In this document: positions 1 to 11,300 of the stretch, piece by piece
How the letters are laid out: every line of letters starts with the position of its first letter
Numbering within the stretch: the first letter of the stretch is position 1
Source: Sanderia malayensis
Taxonomy: Eukaryota > Cnidaria > Scyphozoa > Semaeostomeae > Pelagiidae
Assembly (NCBI GenBank): GCA_013076295.1
Contig: RQOL01000466.1
Span: 3,639,080 to 3,703,079, forward strand
Direction: 5' to 3'
DNA length: 64,000 nt
Notes under the pieces: generated by a model
Told to the model about the DNA's origin: nothing
The model's input: only the letters and a program-made list of their open reading frames with translations
The model's database searches: none
Position numbers and translations under genes: made by a program

Positions 1-70
1 ATGCTCCTACGGGTGACGTTGTCATGCATTTGTATAGATATATACACAATTTATGTGTTTTGATTTTTAG

Positions 71-1607
71 CTGCTAACAGACAAGAAGTACAAGTCAATC
101 GAGAAAATTAAAACCATTGGAGAAACGTACATGGCAGCGGCAGGAATTGCACAGGATGCTATTGTAAGTTTTCATTCTTTACGCATTAAGATCTGTCTCT
201 ATAATATATCTAATTATATTATTCTCAAATGTATGATTGATATGCAGTCATATCTCTTCAATACACCCAACCATGTCTTTGCACTTTATCCAACCATGTC
301 CTTTTAATGTGCCCAGCCATACTTCTTTAATATACCCCGCAATATCTTTGCAATTTACCCCACCATATTCTTTTAATGTGCCCAGCCATACTTCTTTAAT
401 ATACCCAGCCATATCTTTGCAAGTTACCAAAGTTACCAATGTGCCCAGCTATGTCTCTGCGATGCACCAAACTACATCTCCACGATGTTCTCAGCCATGT
501 TTTCAGTCAGCCATGTTTACAATTTACACGACTATATCTTTTTATTATTTTTATGGACACGTTCAAGAAAGATTCTACTCTCCAATAATCATCTTTAATA
601 ATTTCTATTTGAGCAGGATGAACTTGCTCCGTTGGACCACGTTGAAGCTTTGGCTGATTTTGCGATGGCAATGAAAGCAACCTTGGAAGACATGAACAGA
701 CACTCGTTCAATAATTTCCAATTGAAAATTGGTAGGTCTCTTCCTATTATTACCGTTCATTATTTCACACAATAGATTCTTTTTCTATATGTATCTTATC
801 ATTTGTTGTATATAATTTATTACATATCCTATTTTAAACTTGAACCGTTTCGTTGTGCAAATAACTCTTGGTTTAAGGAATCATCAACCGTTTTGTTTTT
901 TTTGAAACAGGTTTAAATTGTGGTCCTGTCGTGGCTGGAGTAATTGGGGCTCGCAAACCTCAATACGATATTTGGGGAGACACAGTTAATGTAGCCAGTA
1001 GAATGTACAGTACCGGGAGAGGAGGCCTCATTCAGGTGCGTGAAAAGCAAATATTTCTTTTTTCAATTATGGGAAAAAGAGAACACTGATACTCTATGTT
1101 CTATGCTCTAAGCTACTCTCTGCTCTAAGCTAGTATACTGATTGATATATGTGGGGATTTGTGGACTGCGCATTTTATGCTATGTGTGGAGCTGTTGTTC
1201 TTGTTTTTGTGATAAGGTCTTGTATGAACAGACCTGATATCATTGATGCAGCTCAACAACTTCATTACAAGCAATATTCTCACCAGACATTTCAATGTTT
1301 TGTTAATCTACAGCTCTTAGTTTTGCTGGCGTAGCTGACACAAATATGCAGGGCAGGACAAAATTTGGCTGGAACTAAACTGGGGTGGGGTGGGGGGTTT
1401 GGTCTCGTCAGTCTTTTGTAACTTGTATCTATCTATATCAATTGCTATATGTTTATTTTATTGTGCCTCCTATAGGTTACTCAACGCATTTATAATATAT
1501 TGTCAACACGAGGCTTCACATTTGAATGCCGTGGACTTGTGGATGTAAAGGGAAAAGGCAAAATGGTGACGTATTGGCTGAAAGGTAAGGAGGGCAAGCC
1601 CAGTTGA
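71..1607 (+). CDS. Membrane adenylate cyclase, C-terminal catalytic (C2) part, 5' end outside window
   Basis: Converts ATP to cAMP at the plasma membrane. Four exons are visible: 71-163, 617-731, 911-1035 and 1476-1607 (stop TGA), all with compatible phases. The encoded 154 residues are the end of the class III cyclase C2 domain. They contain [14 protein letters not shown], whose second Lys matches the adenine-contacting Lys of mammalian type II C2. They also contain [15 protein letters not shown], with the Asp partner of that Lys and the Asn and Arg that stabilise the transition state. The tail [20 protein letters not shown] ends only 6 residues later, as in animal type 1/2/5/6 cyclases. All catalytic residues expected in this part are intact, so it should be active. 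The subtype cannot be fixed without the missing N-terminal half. Confidence 0.93.
237..440. repeat. Imperfect tandem repeat in adenylate cyclase intron 1
   Basis: A degenerate repeat built on GTGCCCAGCCATACTTC / TATCTTTGCAA blocks. The block CTTTTAATGTGCCCAGCC starts near 301 and again near 370, a period of about 69 bp, with shorter sub-repeats inside. The open frames it produces on both strands are repeat artefacts. Confidence 0.7.
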
Positions 1608-4009
1608 TAACAATATGCGAAGCAAGATAATGCTGCTGAGAATGCACAACAATTTGTTCTTAAGCAGCTTGTTGTAACTCAAATAGATACCAGGTTTTGG
1701 TTTATGTTAATGTGTGTTGTGTGAGTGTAGTGCACAATGTGAGGAATAAGATGATAATGCTTTGGCCTGTAGAAATAACTGAATAGCTTATTAACCAGAT
1801 TTACCCATGGTATGCATCTAGCTCTATATCAGGTAATATAATTATGCTGGCTGTAAATTTAACCGTAATTCCAGGGTTGGGGTGAAGTAAAGATAGTGAT
1901 TTATCTTGCTATGTTGTAATTGTTGTTTTGCCATTGAAAGTGGTAAATTGACAGGATCTTTTTTAACTTGATTGGATTATCACAGTATACGTCACATAAG
2001 ATTGGTTTAAAACACCTGCAATTTTCTCCACTGCTACCAAATGAGGTTGCAAAAATTATTTAATTGTATATACACAGTAGAAAGATACACTTATGTAGAT
2101 ATGTGAAGTGGAATCTTAGTGTAACGAACCTTAATGGGAACAAGAATTGTACCAAGACTTCCCTTTACCGATAGTTTATTCCACTTTCAAGGAGCTGTTC
2201 TTATTGTATGTTTTATGATAGGGCCAGGAGGGGTTCGTTACACAGACATTGCACTGTTTATATGATTATTTGATTTATATTATTAATATATAATATGAAA
2301 TGTATATATCTAATTATTGTGTGTTTGTTAGATGTAAATTTTATTACTAATTTAAATAGATTGGGGGAAGGGTATCTTGAGCACGTCATTTGTGAGGTTA
2401 ATGAGGGTTATCTGACCAAATATTACTTTATTTAGAAGTGTATTGTCAATGGCAGTGTTGATTGTTGTTAATCCAGCCATAAACAATTGAATTGTGCTTG
2501 TTATATCAACTGTGATATGCCATTTTCATACTGAAAGAGTACTGTGTTTTGCTGAGGTGAATTATGCAATCGTGTTTTGAGAGCCAAAATAAGTTGAATT
2601 GAATTTACTGATGCAGCATGGGATACCAAAGAGAAACATCATGCTTTGCGATTATTACATCCAGTTCAACAAGCTGTTCCATTCCAACAGGACAGGACAG
2701 GACAGGAGGACACGAACTGAAGACGAAGAAGAAGAAAGACGGCAGCCAAGAATGAAAGATTTCAGGTGGAATGCAAGGTAATCGACTTGATATCTTACTT
2801 TAATCTTAATTACTTTCTGCTTTACTAAGGTTTTTGCCATGTTTCTATGAGAAATTTAGTATTTATGGGCTATATTTTGACTAAAATATTAGATTAAAGT
2901 TGTCGCTTCTTCCAAATTTCTTTCTTTAGGCTTATTTAGGCCATACTTAGGCCCATAAATCGGGCAATTGTAACCTTTTTATTTTTTGTTCAACCAAAGT
3001 TGCACTTTTATTGTTCTCGTGATGCCCTAAAGATATTGACTTTCTTCGAGGCATTTCGTTCGGGATGATAAGGATTTCAAAACCCTGCACAATATTTTAC
3101 CAAAATGTTTTGCTGATTTGTTTGCATCATTTATCAGTTATTATTTAAAATAATTTACTTGTGGTTCTTTGATTATTCTTTTTTTGCAGTGCAGCTGTTT
3201 CAGATTGTTCAAGTAAGCCGCGAAAAACGGATGGAAAGTAATGAAGAAGCAAAGTGAAGGACGAGGAGGATGAAGAAGGCAGCCATGATTGAAAGATTTC
3301 AGATGGAATCCAAGGTAGTCAACTTGATATAATTCTTTAATCGTACTTCCTTTCGCCATTACGAACGTTTTTGTTTTTTTATTATTATTATTAGAGTTGT
3401 CTTTTCGCTAAAATGTCTTGCCTTCAAACTATATTTAGGCCTGCAAATCAAATATTTTTGTTTCTTGCATTGTAGATTCGAAGGCTTTGAAGAATGAAGA
3501 TATTTCTGCGCAAGTTTCTCTCATCTTATCTTCTATAGATGTCGTATATCAAATCTTATCTTTATATCAATTGAACAATTGATTATTACATTTACTTTTT
3601 CCACTCTTGTTAAATTTATTCCTATTAAAATTTAGGCATTGTGTTTTTTTTTGTCTTGGGGTTAGGCATAGTCTAATTTAACAAGAATAAAGAGTACAAT
3701 AATCAACTTGTTAAATATATATAGGATTTTGTAAGGATTCTGCAATTTAATTTTAGGATAATTTTGTGAATAATAATATAATGTAATGACGTAGTTAGCA
3801 AAATAGATAGGTTTAGAGGGGAATGGGGTAGGGTAGTAGGGGAGGTTTCAACCGGGGGGTAGGGACCATGGAAGATATAGGGGCCTGTGATGGCCCTTAT
3901 ATTTTCCATGGAAAATAGTCGTTGGGGGACCCTGACCCTACGGCTGCTGGTTTGTCCCGGACGCTCTGTTTCGTAAAAGGTGGGAGGAAGTTACATAGTA
4001 AGAATACGC
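1608..4009. other. Non-coding stretch after the adenylate cyclase gene
   Basis: The start is presumably cyclase 3' UTR. I see no supportable gene. It holds a GGACA run near 2690-2712. It also holds a related pair of AG-rich segments at about 2715-2815 and 3255-3360, sharing GGCAGCCA, TGAAAGATTTCAG and CTTGATAT. A G-rich stretch lies at 3820-3870. A near-palindrome at about 3866-3912 has CCATGGAA... on one arm and ...TTCCATGG on the other. Confidence 0.6.
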
Positions 4010-4195
4010 CCACTTCAGCTGCCCTTGCCAAACCAGGCCCTGGTGGAGTGTTGCTGGAGTACCTTGTACCATAGGGTCTTCATGAGACTGATGGCTGATT
4101 CCCTGGGACCCTTCTGACAGGTCTTTCCTGTTGCAGACTCCATTCCAGCTGGTCAGAGGAATATTTTGTCTATAATGCAACTCAATCACGGATCT
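4010..4195 (+). pseudogene. Decayed inverted copy of the exon at 5539-5862
   Basis: The plus strand reads KPGPGGVLLEYLVP and then hits a stop. The same segment, AKRPGPGGVLLEYLVP, is intact on the minus strand of the 5539-5862 exon. Similarity continues with scattered substitutions through the part matching the minus-strand codons for DTFFDCGLHSN and VLSILP. There are at least two in-frame stops, so it cannot code. It lies about 1.4 kb away in opposite orientation, which implies an inverted duplication followed by decay. The opposite-strand open frame across it (3938-4201) looks incidental. Confidence 0.6.
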
Positions 4196-4620
4196 TATCA
4201 CAATCTATATCCAAGTTCATTTGTTCGAGACAATGCATAACAAAGAATGGCTATGAGACACAAGTTACAATCAACAAGACCATGAAATACAGCTTTTGAA
4301 ATCAGAAAATGCAACCTGTTAGCATAAAAGCCAAACGTTCCTAAACAATTAACTTTCCGAGAGTATTAAGCATTGCCCCCCGTAGGCCATAGCGTCATTG
4401 CATTTACTGCACCCCCCAGGCCGTATCATCATTATCTGATCAGACGACTGCCGAACAACACAATACAAGAGCATGCACCACTAAATTTTGGCCCCTTTTT
4501 GAAAAGAACTAAATGGAAGTAAATATTCGCAAATAAAAAATTCACGTCAAAAAAATGAAAATCCTTGTGCAAATAAAAAAAAAGCTACATTGGATTCCCC
4601 TTCTAAAGGCCTACTAAGAA

Positions 4621-5100
4621 CTAACTAACTCTTTAACTCGTAGCTAAACATTAACACTTCGCATAATCTATGCAATAGGTCACTGCTTGCAAACAAAGGT
4701 TCCCCAAGGCTAGCTGCAACTAATAATCTCGTAGCTATATAATGATACTTCGTATTAGGGCTATATTCTATGCAATACGTCACCGCTTGTAAACAAAGGT
4801 TTTCAGAGGCTAGCTGCAACTCATAAGCTCGTAGCTAAATAATAATACTTTGTATTAATGCTATGATATATGCAATACGTCACTGCTTGTAAACAAAGGT
4901 TCCCAGAGGCTAGCTGCAACTGATAAGCTCGTAGCCAAATAATACCACTTCGTATTAATGCTATGATATATGCAATACGTCACTGCTTGTAAACAAAGGT
5001 TCCCAGAGGCTAGCTGTAACTAATAAGCTCGTAGCTAAATAATAACACTGCATATTAATGCTTCAGTCTATGCAAAATGTCATTGCCTGATAACAAAGCT
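4621..5100. repeat. 100-bp tandem repeat array, about 4.5 copies
   Basis: The block AAACAAAGGT recurs at 4691, 4791, 4891 and 4991, exactly 100 bp apart. Each unit also carries AGGCTAGCTGCAAC, CTCGTAGCTA and TATGCAATACGTCA. A more diverged unit closes the array at about 5100. Small open frames here are by-products of the repeat. Confidence 0.88.
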
Positions 5101-5538
5101 TCAAAGGGACCATGAAAAATGACTGAACAAAAAGTAAAAAAAAACTATTAATTATAAAAAAAGATAAAACAAGAGAAATACCCTTACTTCTCTTATTTTA
5201 CCTAGAATCTACAAAAGTGTCACTATTTTCTATTGACTGCTAACTAACAATAAAAAAACAATGTTCTACCTAACAATGAAATGCTATCGCTATATAATCA
5301 AATAAGTGCACAAAGATATTCATTTGAATCAGTGAATACCAATTTAGTTAGGTTAGCCAGGGTCAAGGATCTGATACATACTCTTGCGTAAATGAGGTTC
5401 AAACAATCCGATATCAAATTCAGCGACCCAGGCTTCAACTACGATGACGCGTACAATGCTTAAAACATCTCCTAGTTTTGGATGCTAACAGATAACAAAT
5501 CCTTCCTTCTCAAACTGTATCCACAGAAATGTTGAAAT

Positions 5539-7980
5539 TTAAACAGACATCTCAAGCATTTTAGCCCTGGTCCTTAAAATTTTTGGAACTTGGATATTCA
5601 TGTGATAAGCGTGAAAGAGTGGCAAAATAGACAAAACATTTCTCTCACCATTAGAATGGAGACCACAATCAAAAAACGTGTCAACAAAGTGAACCAAAGA
5701 ATCAGCATAGCCAGTCCCATGAAAACCATATGGCACAAGATACTCCAGCAACACTCCACCAGGACCAGGTCTCTTGGCAACGGCAGATGAGGTGAGCGTA
5801 TCCTTTTTCTTTACATCACCAACACTACAATAAATTACAAAGAAATTAAAATTACAATTCAAAATTTATTTAGAATAATCAACAATGTCACAAGCGTCAA
5901 GAAGAATTTCCCCATTTGAAAATGTAGATTTTTAAAGGATCAGGTATCATGGACCATTTCTCAAATAAGTGTTTAATTCTTTAGAATTGCATATCGTGCA
6001 AATCTCCCGTTACTTATACGATGCCTTGGATGGTCCAGGGAAACTAAATGACTGCTAATGGCTACAAAATGACTATTTCTTCTCCCTTGGGGTTAAACTG
6101 CCCTCTTCTCCCCATGCTTGCAAAATAGTTGATATTTAAAACATAAAAAGACAAAACTAAGTATTAATTATAAAATAATAATACAAAAAATAACAATAAA
6201 TGTCTTATTCTTAGTTCTTGTCTTGTGATTTGTATCATGTCTTCATTCAGTTTCTGGTCTTCTTTACCACTCTGTAATTGACTTTGAATATATTTTGATA
6301 ATCTAAACAAAAAGAAATGTGTGAAAAAACTTTATTTGAATGAGTGCAAAGGTAACATAAAGGAGAATAGCATGGAACATAAAGGTGACAATTACCTCAT
6401 ATGAGTACTTAGTTAAATATAATATAAACTCACCAATGGTCAATAAATCATGCTGTATGTTCAATTCTTCATTTCGCAAAGTGAAACCGCCTTGTCTTTT
6501 GTCTTAGTCCTCAAATGAATCCAGCCAAAGTACATCATGTTCATGGGTTCTGTAAAAATTTCACCTTGCAATTTGGACACATGTATACCTACACAAAAAC
6601 GCTTAATACAATTTCCAAACTAAGAAAGCAGAGAGAGGGGCTTTTCAAGTTTAAAATTAATGATTCAAAATCCAATAGCTCACCAAAAAACAACGCCAAA
6701 CACCCAAGAAAGGAGAAATTTTTCCATTTTGCCATTTTTCCAAAGGATTTGATATCAACAGTCAAAATTAGGTGGCATGGCACATAGCGCATGCGTACAT
6801 TAAAAGCTCCCACATGCAATGGATAAGGATATTTCTTCAATGATTTCAGTATTAATCTGGAATTGTCGCAATTTCGACTTGAATGGTATTTGTATTCAGA
6901 TATGTTGAAGGTCGAAAAGGCTTTAGAAGTATCACTTTGTTTGCAAAAGTGATCAGTGAATTTCATTTCAGTCTGAAGACAAAAAATTAAATTTATAAAG
7001 AAAAGGAAAAAATATCTCCGGTAAAATCAGAGGGAAGAAAAAATTTCGCTAATACAGCGAAACCCTCTCTCCCCAATACGGGTCAGTGCTTCCCCGTGTA
7101 AGACTGCTACTTAGCCCCCAATTTCCGCATTTTGCCACAGCACTCTCCCCACCCCAATTCCCGAGTGCATGAGAAGTGCCCTGTCCCAAGTCAAAAATGC
7201 CGAAAATACCCAGTAGCATTTAACACCTAGGCCCAGCGACCGCCGGCGGAAAGAATGCTGACATCTGGTCAAGTACACATGTGAAGTTCGTAATGAAATA
7301 GATGTGGGAAAGCACTGCATTAAGCATGCGTGCTATGCTACCCGAATCATATCAGCCAGAAAGTAACACAGAAAAATTGTAAATAAATATATACTCACAT
7401 TGTCACTGCATCTTGGAGATCTTCCATATTTATCCTGAAATATTTCTAAAAGAATGAAATCGAGTTCAGTTGTATATTTTGAGGGAATACTAAAAGTGCA
7501 TTAAACATAATTGAACTACGCCATTACATTAAACCAAGGTAAAACACTTGTTTAAACAGCTCAAGCAAAGCTTTGAATGGCAATCATAAATACTACGAAA
7601 TAGAAACGAGATTAAGTTATAAGGCATAAATAAAACCGCTGAACACAAAATCGTGAGCTGGAGTTTATGGTTCGTTTCCTTTCGAGTCAAACTGCATGTA
7701 CGATTTTAAATTGTCATTATTTATTTTTACTTTGTACCCAAGTTTGTTCTGCTTTTCAGCAATGAACTTATCAAGTTCTTTTTCAACTGATGATCTACAA
7801 GAAACAAGAATAAATCATAAATCAAATGTAAAATACTAAACTATGAAAGATAAATATAATTACTTGAAGCAGACAGAGAATTAATAATCTTAATTAATAA
7901 CGACGAACCTTGATTTCAGACCATCTATGCCATTAGGATTATTAGCTGTTGGTAGCTTTCCACTCGATACAAATAAATCA
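5539..7980 (-). CDS. Unidentified coding exons downstream of CFAP221 (gene model unresolved)
   Basis: Several minus-strand segments read like coding exons flanked by splice motifs, but I do not recognise the family. In transcription order: 7980-7909; 7794-7731 (or on to a stop at 7665); 7445-7399; 6972-6684; 6588 to about 6450; about 6310-6240; and 5862-5539, which ends in a stop. Readable pieces include RSSVEKELDKFIAEKQNKLG, QDKYGRSPRCSDN, YPYPLHVGAFNVRMRYVPCH, EIFTEPMNMMYFGWIHLR, SKYIQSQLQSGKEDQKLNED and PGPGGVLLEYLVPYGFHGTG. Phases join cleanly from 7445-7399 to 6972 and from 6684 to 6588. Other joins fail, so an exon or a frame is missing. It may be one separate gene, or its first exons may belong to a longer CFAP221 transcript. 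Confidence 0.4.
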
Positions 7981-8383
7981 CTACAAAATAAAACATATCG
8001 TTGATTTAAGGAATTACAACAAAGTTTTATTCAAGCTTGGGGAGGGAAATAAAGAATCAAAAGGGGCTTGCTCTTGCTTTTTTTTGGCTGTCTTAATGCT
8101 AGCAACCCAAACACAAAGGTCTTGTGTTCGAGAACCATTATTTTCATTTAATTTGTTTTCATACCATTTGCTCGCACCTAACCTTATTTGCCAATTTATT
8201 CTCAAAAATTGCAAAATAAAATTTAAAATCGAAATAAGTAGGCTGAGATTCTTGCCAACATTTTTTAATTTTGATTAATCACATTGCTTCTTTGGATTTT
8301 TGCGATTAAATCTCACATTAAACCAAGGATTCCTAAAGATTATTGTTCATTGAATGGTCTAGAATATAAGAATGTGGGGCATA

Positions 8384-11300
8384 CTAGTTTTCACGGTCCT
8401 GGTCGTCTTCTGCAGGAGGAATTCTAAACTGAGCATGAACCATTTCCATTGTTGGAACAAGGATTTTTCCAACATGAGACCCATCTGTTTCATCATCGTC
8501 ACTGGAAAATAACACAAACAAACAAAGGTAAACAGAATAAGTCATCAATCGAATACATTTTGCCTCAAAACCTCATCGGCCCCTTGTCGCTTAGCTGACA
8601 CTGGCACTGGTGTTTTTGTGCTAAATTATTTCGAGTAATTATGCAGAAACATACATGAAGTTATACGATGACCCTCTGCAATTACAACGAACAAGCCTTT
8701 AATCAAAATAAAAACTTGACCTACTTGTCTTCTTCCAAAGGTGCATCCTCATTGGGTAATTCCCTGAGAAGAGTCGGTGTGCTTGTCGGCAGTAGGTCAT
8801 CAGAAAATGGATCTGACCTAAAAATGTGATCATTTAATTACAAGTTTGAATTAAACCAATTAAATAGAAAACAAAATGGAGATTACATTCGTGAAAAGTT
8901 CACTACCATTGGATGATGGAGAAAATAAAATAAAAATGTTTAAAATAAAAGTGTTTCTACCATCGAGGTACAAAGACAGATGACATCGAAGGCGATGAAT
9001 TTAAAGTCGTCAGTCCTTGGAATGGAAACCTTTTCCAAGTCATTGAGCCACTGATCACGTCCTTCCAAGGAAAAAATACAGAATGCATTAGACTAACAAC
9101 AACCAAGAGTTGAGGCACACAAAATAGAAAAATAAAGATTAGTTAGACTAACAGACGTTAAGCATTAGACTAACAGAACCTATGGCTGGATGAAAGATTT
9201 CACAGGTTCTTAGACGCGGGTGTTTACTGTAGCTCCAATATAAATAAATGCCAAAAATCATTGAAAGTTGAGAAGACATACCTGTCTATCCAGCTTTATT
9301 TGGCTTCGACTATTTGTTCCAGTTGGCATTGGTAACAACTTGTTTTCCTCGTTCGTTTCGTAATGTTGCAAAGGTGGTGCGTGTACCATTAATCCTGGCA
9401 TTGGATTCTGCAATATCAAAGCAACAAACACTTTCAAAGGCAACAGAATCATGCAGATAGATGTGTGCAGTATAAGAATAGATACGCGCATACATACAAA
9501 ATATACAATATAGGATGGCCTTTGCTTGTGGAAAGTACTCAGTAGATCAATTCAATAACTTATGAAAATAAAATACTCACAAATATGTGTAAATGCGGAT
9601 ATTTTGGTTCTTTCAGCAATATTGGTGGCATTACCATTTCAAACTCCCTATCATGAAAGCAGCTTTCGTTGTCGATTTCTGCATTAGCTAGCTCCTTATT
9701 AGCATCAGCAGTTTCTTTCAATTGTTTTTGCTTCGATTCTCTTGGTTGGACCTCCTCATCTAATTCGTTCGTTGTTTTCATTCGTCCATTCGTGCTTCCT
9801 TTCCCTTCTGCTGTGTTTGGAACGTCATCTTTCTGTACGTCCTACGAGTTATATATTGCGAAAATGAATGAATTAGTAAAACAGTTGAGTACGTTAAAGT
9901 CATTTGTTACAAAGAGAGTTAACAAGGGGGAAAGAGGAGAGGTAGCAGGATAAGAATAGATGAAGCAACGAATAATAATGATAACATTATAAAATGATAA
10001 AAAGCAGCTGTAAGAGAATGATAGAATTCAAAATAAACCAAGCCAAGAAAAAGAGAGGTAAAAAGGAGAAGATGTTGTAGCAATAGCAAGAAGAAGGAAA
10101 GAAAGAGAAATAACAGTAATAAGAGAAAGTAAGAATGAACAAGATAAAAGTGTAAAAGTAGAGATTTAATACGAGGAATTGCACGAGTGGAAAGGAGTGA
10201 AGAAATACAAGATGAAGAAAAGTAAAATATCAATGTAAGAGCATACTTGGTTGAAATCCTGTGGTCTTGTTCTTAATGGTCTGGGCAGACCTTTTGGAAC
10301 ATAAATTGGCGTGGATGTTGTATGTTGCGAGTATCCGAGGACTTTGAACTGCGGAGGAACCTGTGGAGGAATAAATAACGCAGATTAAAGCACTTTAAGC
10401 TGAGGTCTACTGGTCATTGATGATGGTGGAAAGACAATTATCTGTTTCATACCCTTAAATTGAAGACGCTGACTTTGGTTTTCACTTCAACGTTCGTCGA
10501 ATGTACGTGAACAGGTCCAAGAGAATCCACAGCCTGAATAGAAAAAGATTCAAACGTGTTTCACCTCCTGGAAATATTCAATTCCTCGTTGGTTTCTAAT
10601 GCGCGTGCAGACTTAACAGGGGTTGTTCTCAAAGGTTCATAGTGATCAACATTTTGCATTAACAACATAAAAAATATGGAAGATATCTGACCATGTCGTC
10701 TTTTGATTCAGGATCCTCGTAGTCAGGAAAACTGAACAATTTTATGTTCTTTCGATTTAAAGTTGTCGACATTTTGTTTATAATTTGTTGCTCTTCATCA
10801 AGCTCTTCCCAATTCCCTGCAACATAATTTACGAATATTATTGAATAATAAATAAAATAATGACATTACAAAGTTTAAATTAAATAATGATCAAATACAA
10901 TGAATTATAATAATGCAACTTCAACATCGAGGTATATTCAAAGTATAGCTACTTTCAATTTCAGTTTGATGAGGCTCAGTGGTAAGATAATAACAGCTGC
11001 AAAAAGCTTAACTAAGCCCCCTCTTTATTAAGCCCCTCTGAAGCTTCAAATGATAAATACGCCCCCTCCCCAGGGCTTGATAATATATTCATGGTAACTT
11101 AACCCCAGCAAATTATCACATCAAGGATTAGTAGTGTGAGTAGGTCTCTTGAAAGTGACAATAAGATAAACAATGCAATGTGATTTGTCTTACTTGAATG
11201 TGCGACTGAGAATTTCCCTTTGCTCCAATTACTAATGTACTTCCCAAGCGATTTTGTATGTTTTTGAACCCTTTTTCGTATCATTACCTGTGTTGAAACA

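Noticed and set aside
237..674. 145-codon plus-strand frame
   Set aside because: Mostly intronic tandem repeat; its end overlaps a real cyclase exon in the wrong frame.
9919..10233. Very hydrophobic Leu/Phe/Ser-rich minus-strand frames
   Set aside because: Low-complexity AG-rich intron sequence read backwards; flanking CFAP221 exons splice over it in phase.
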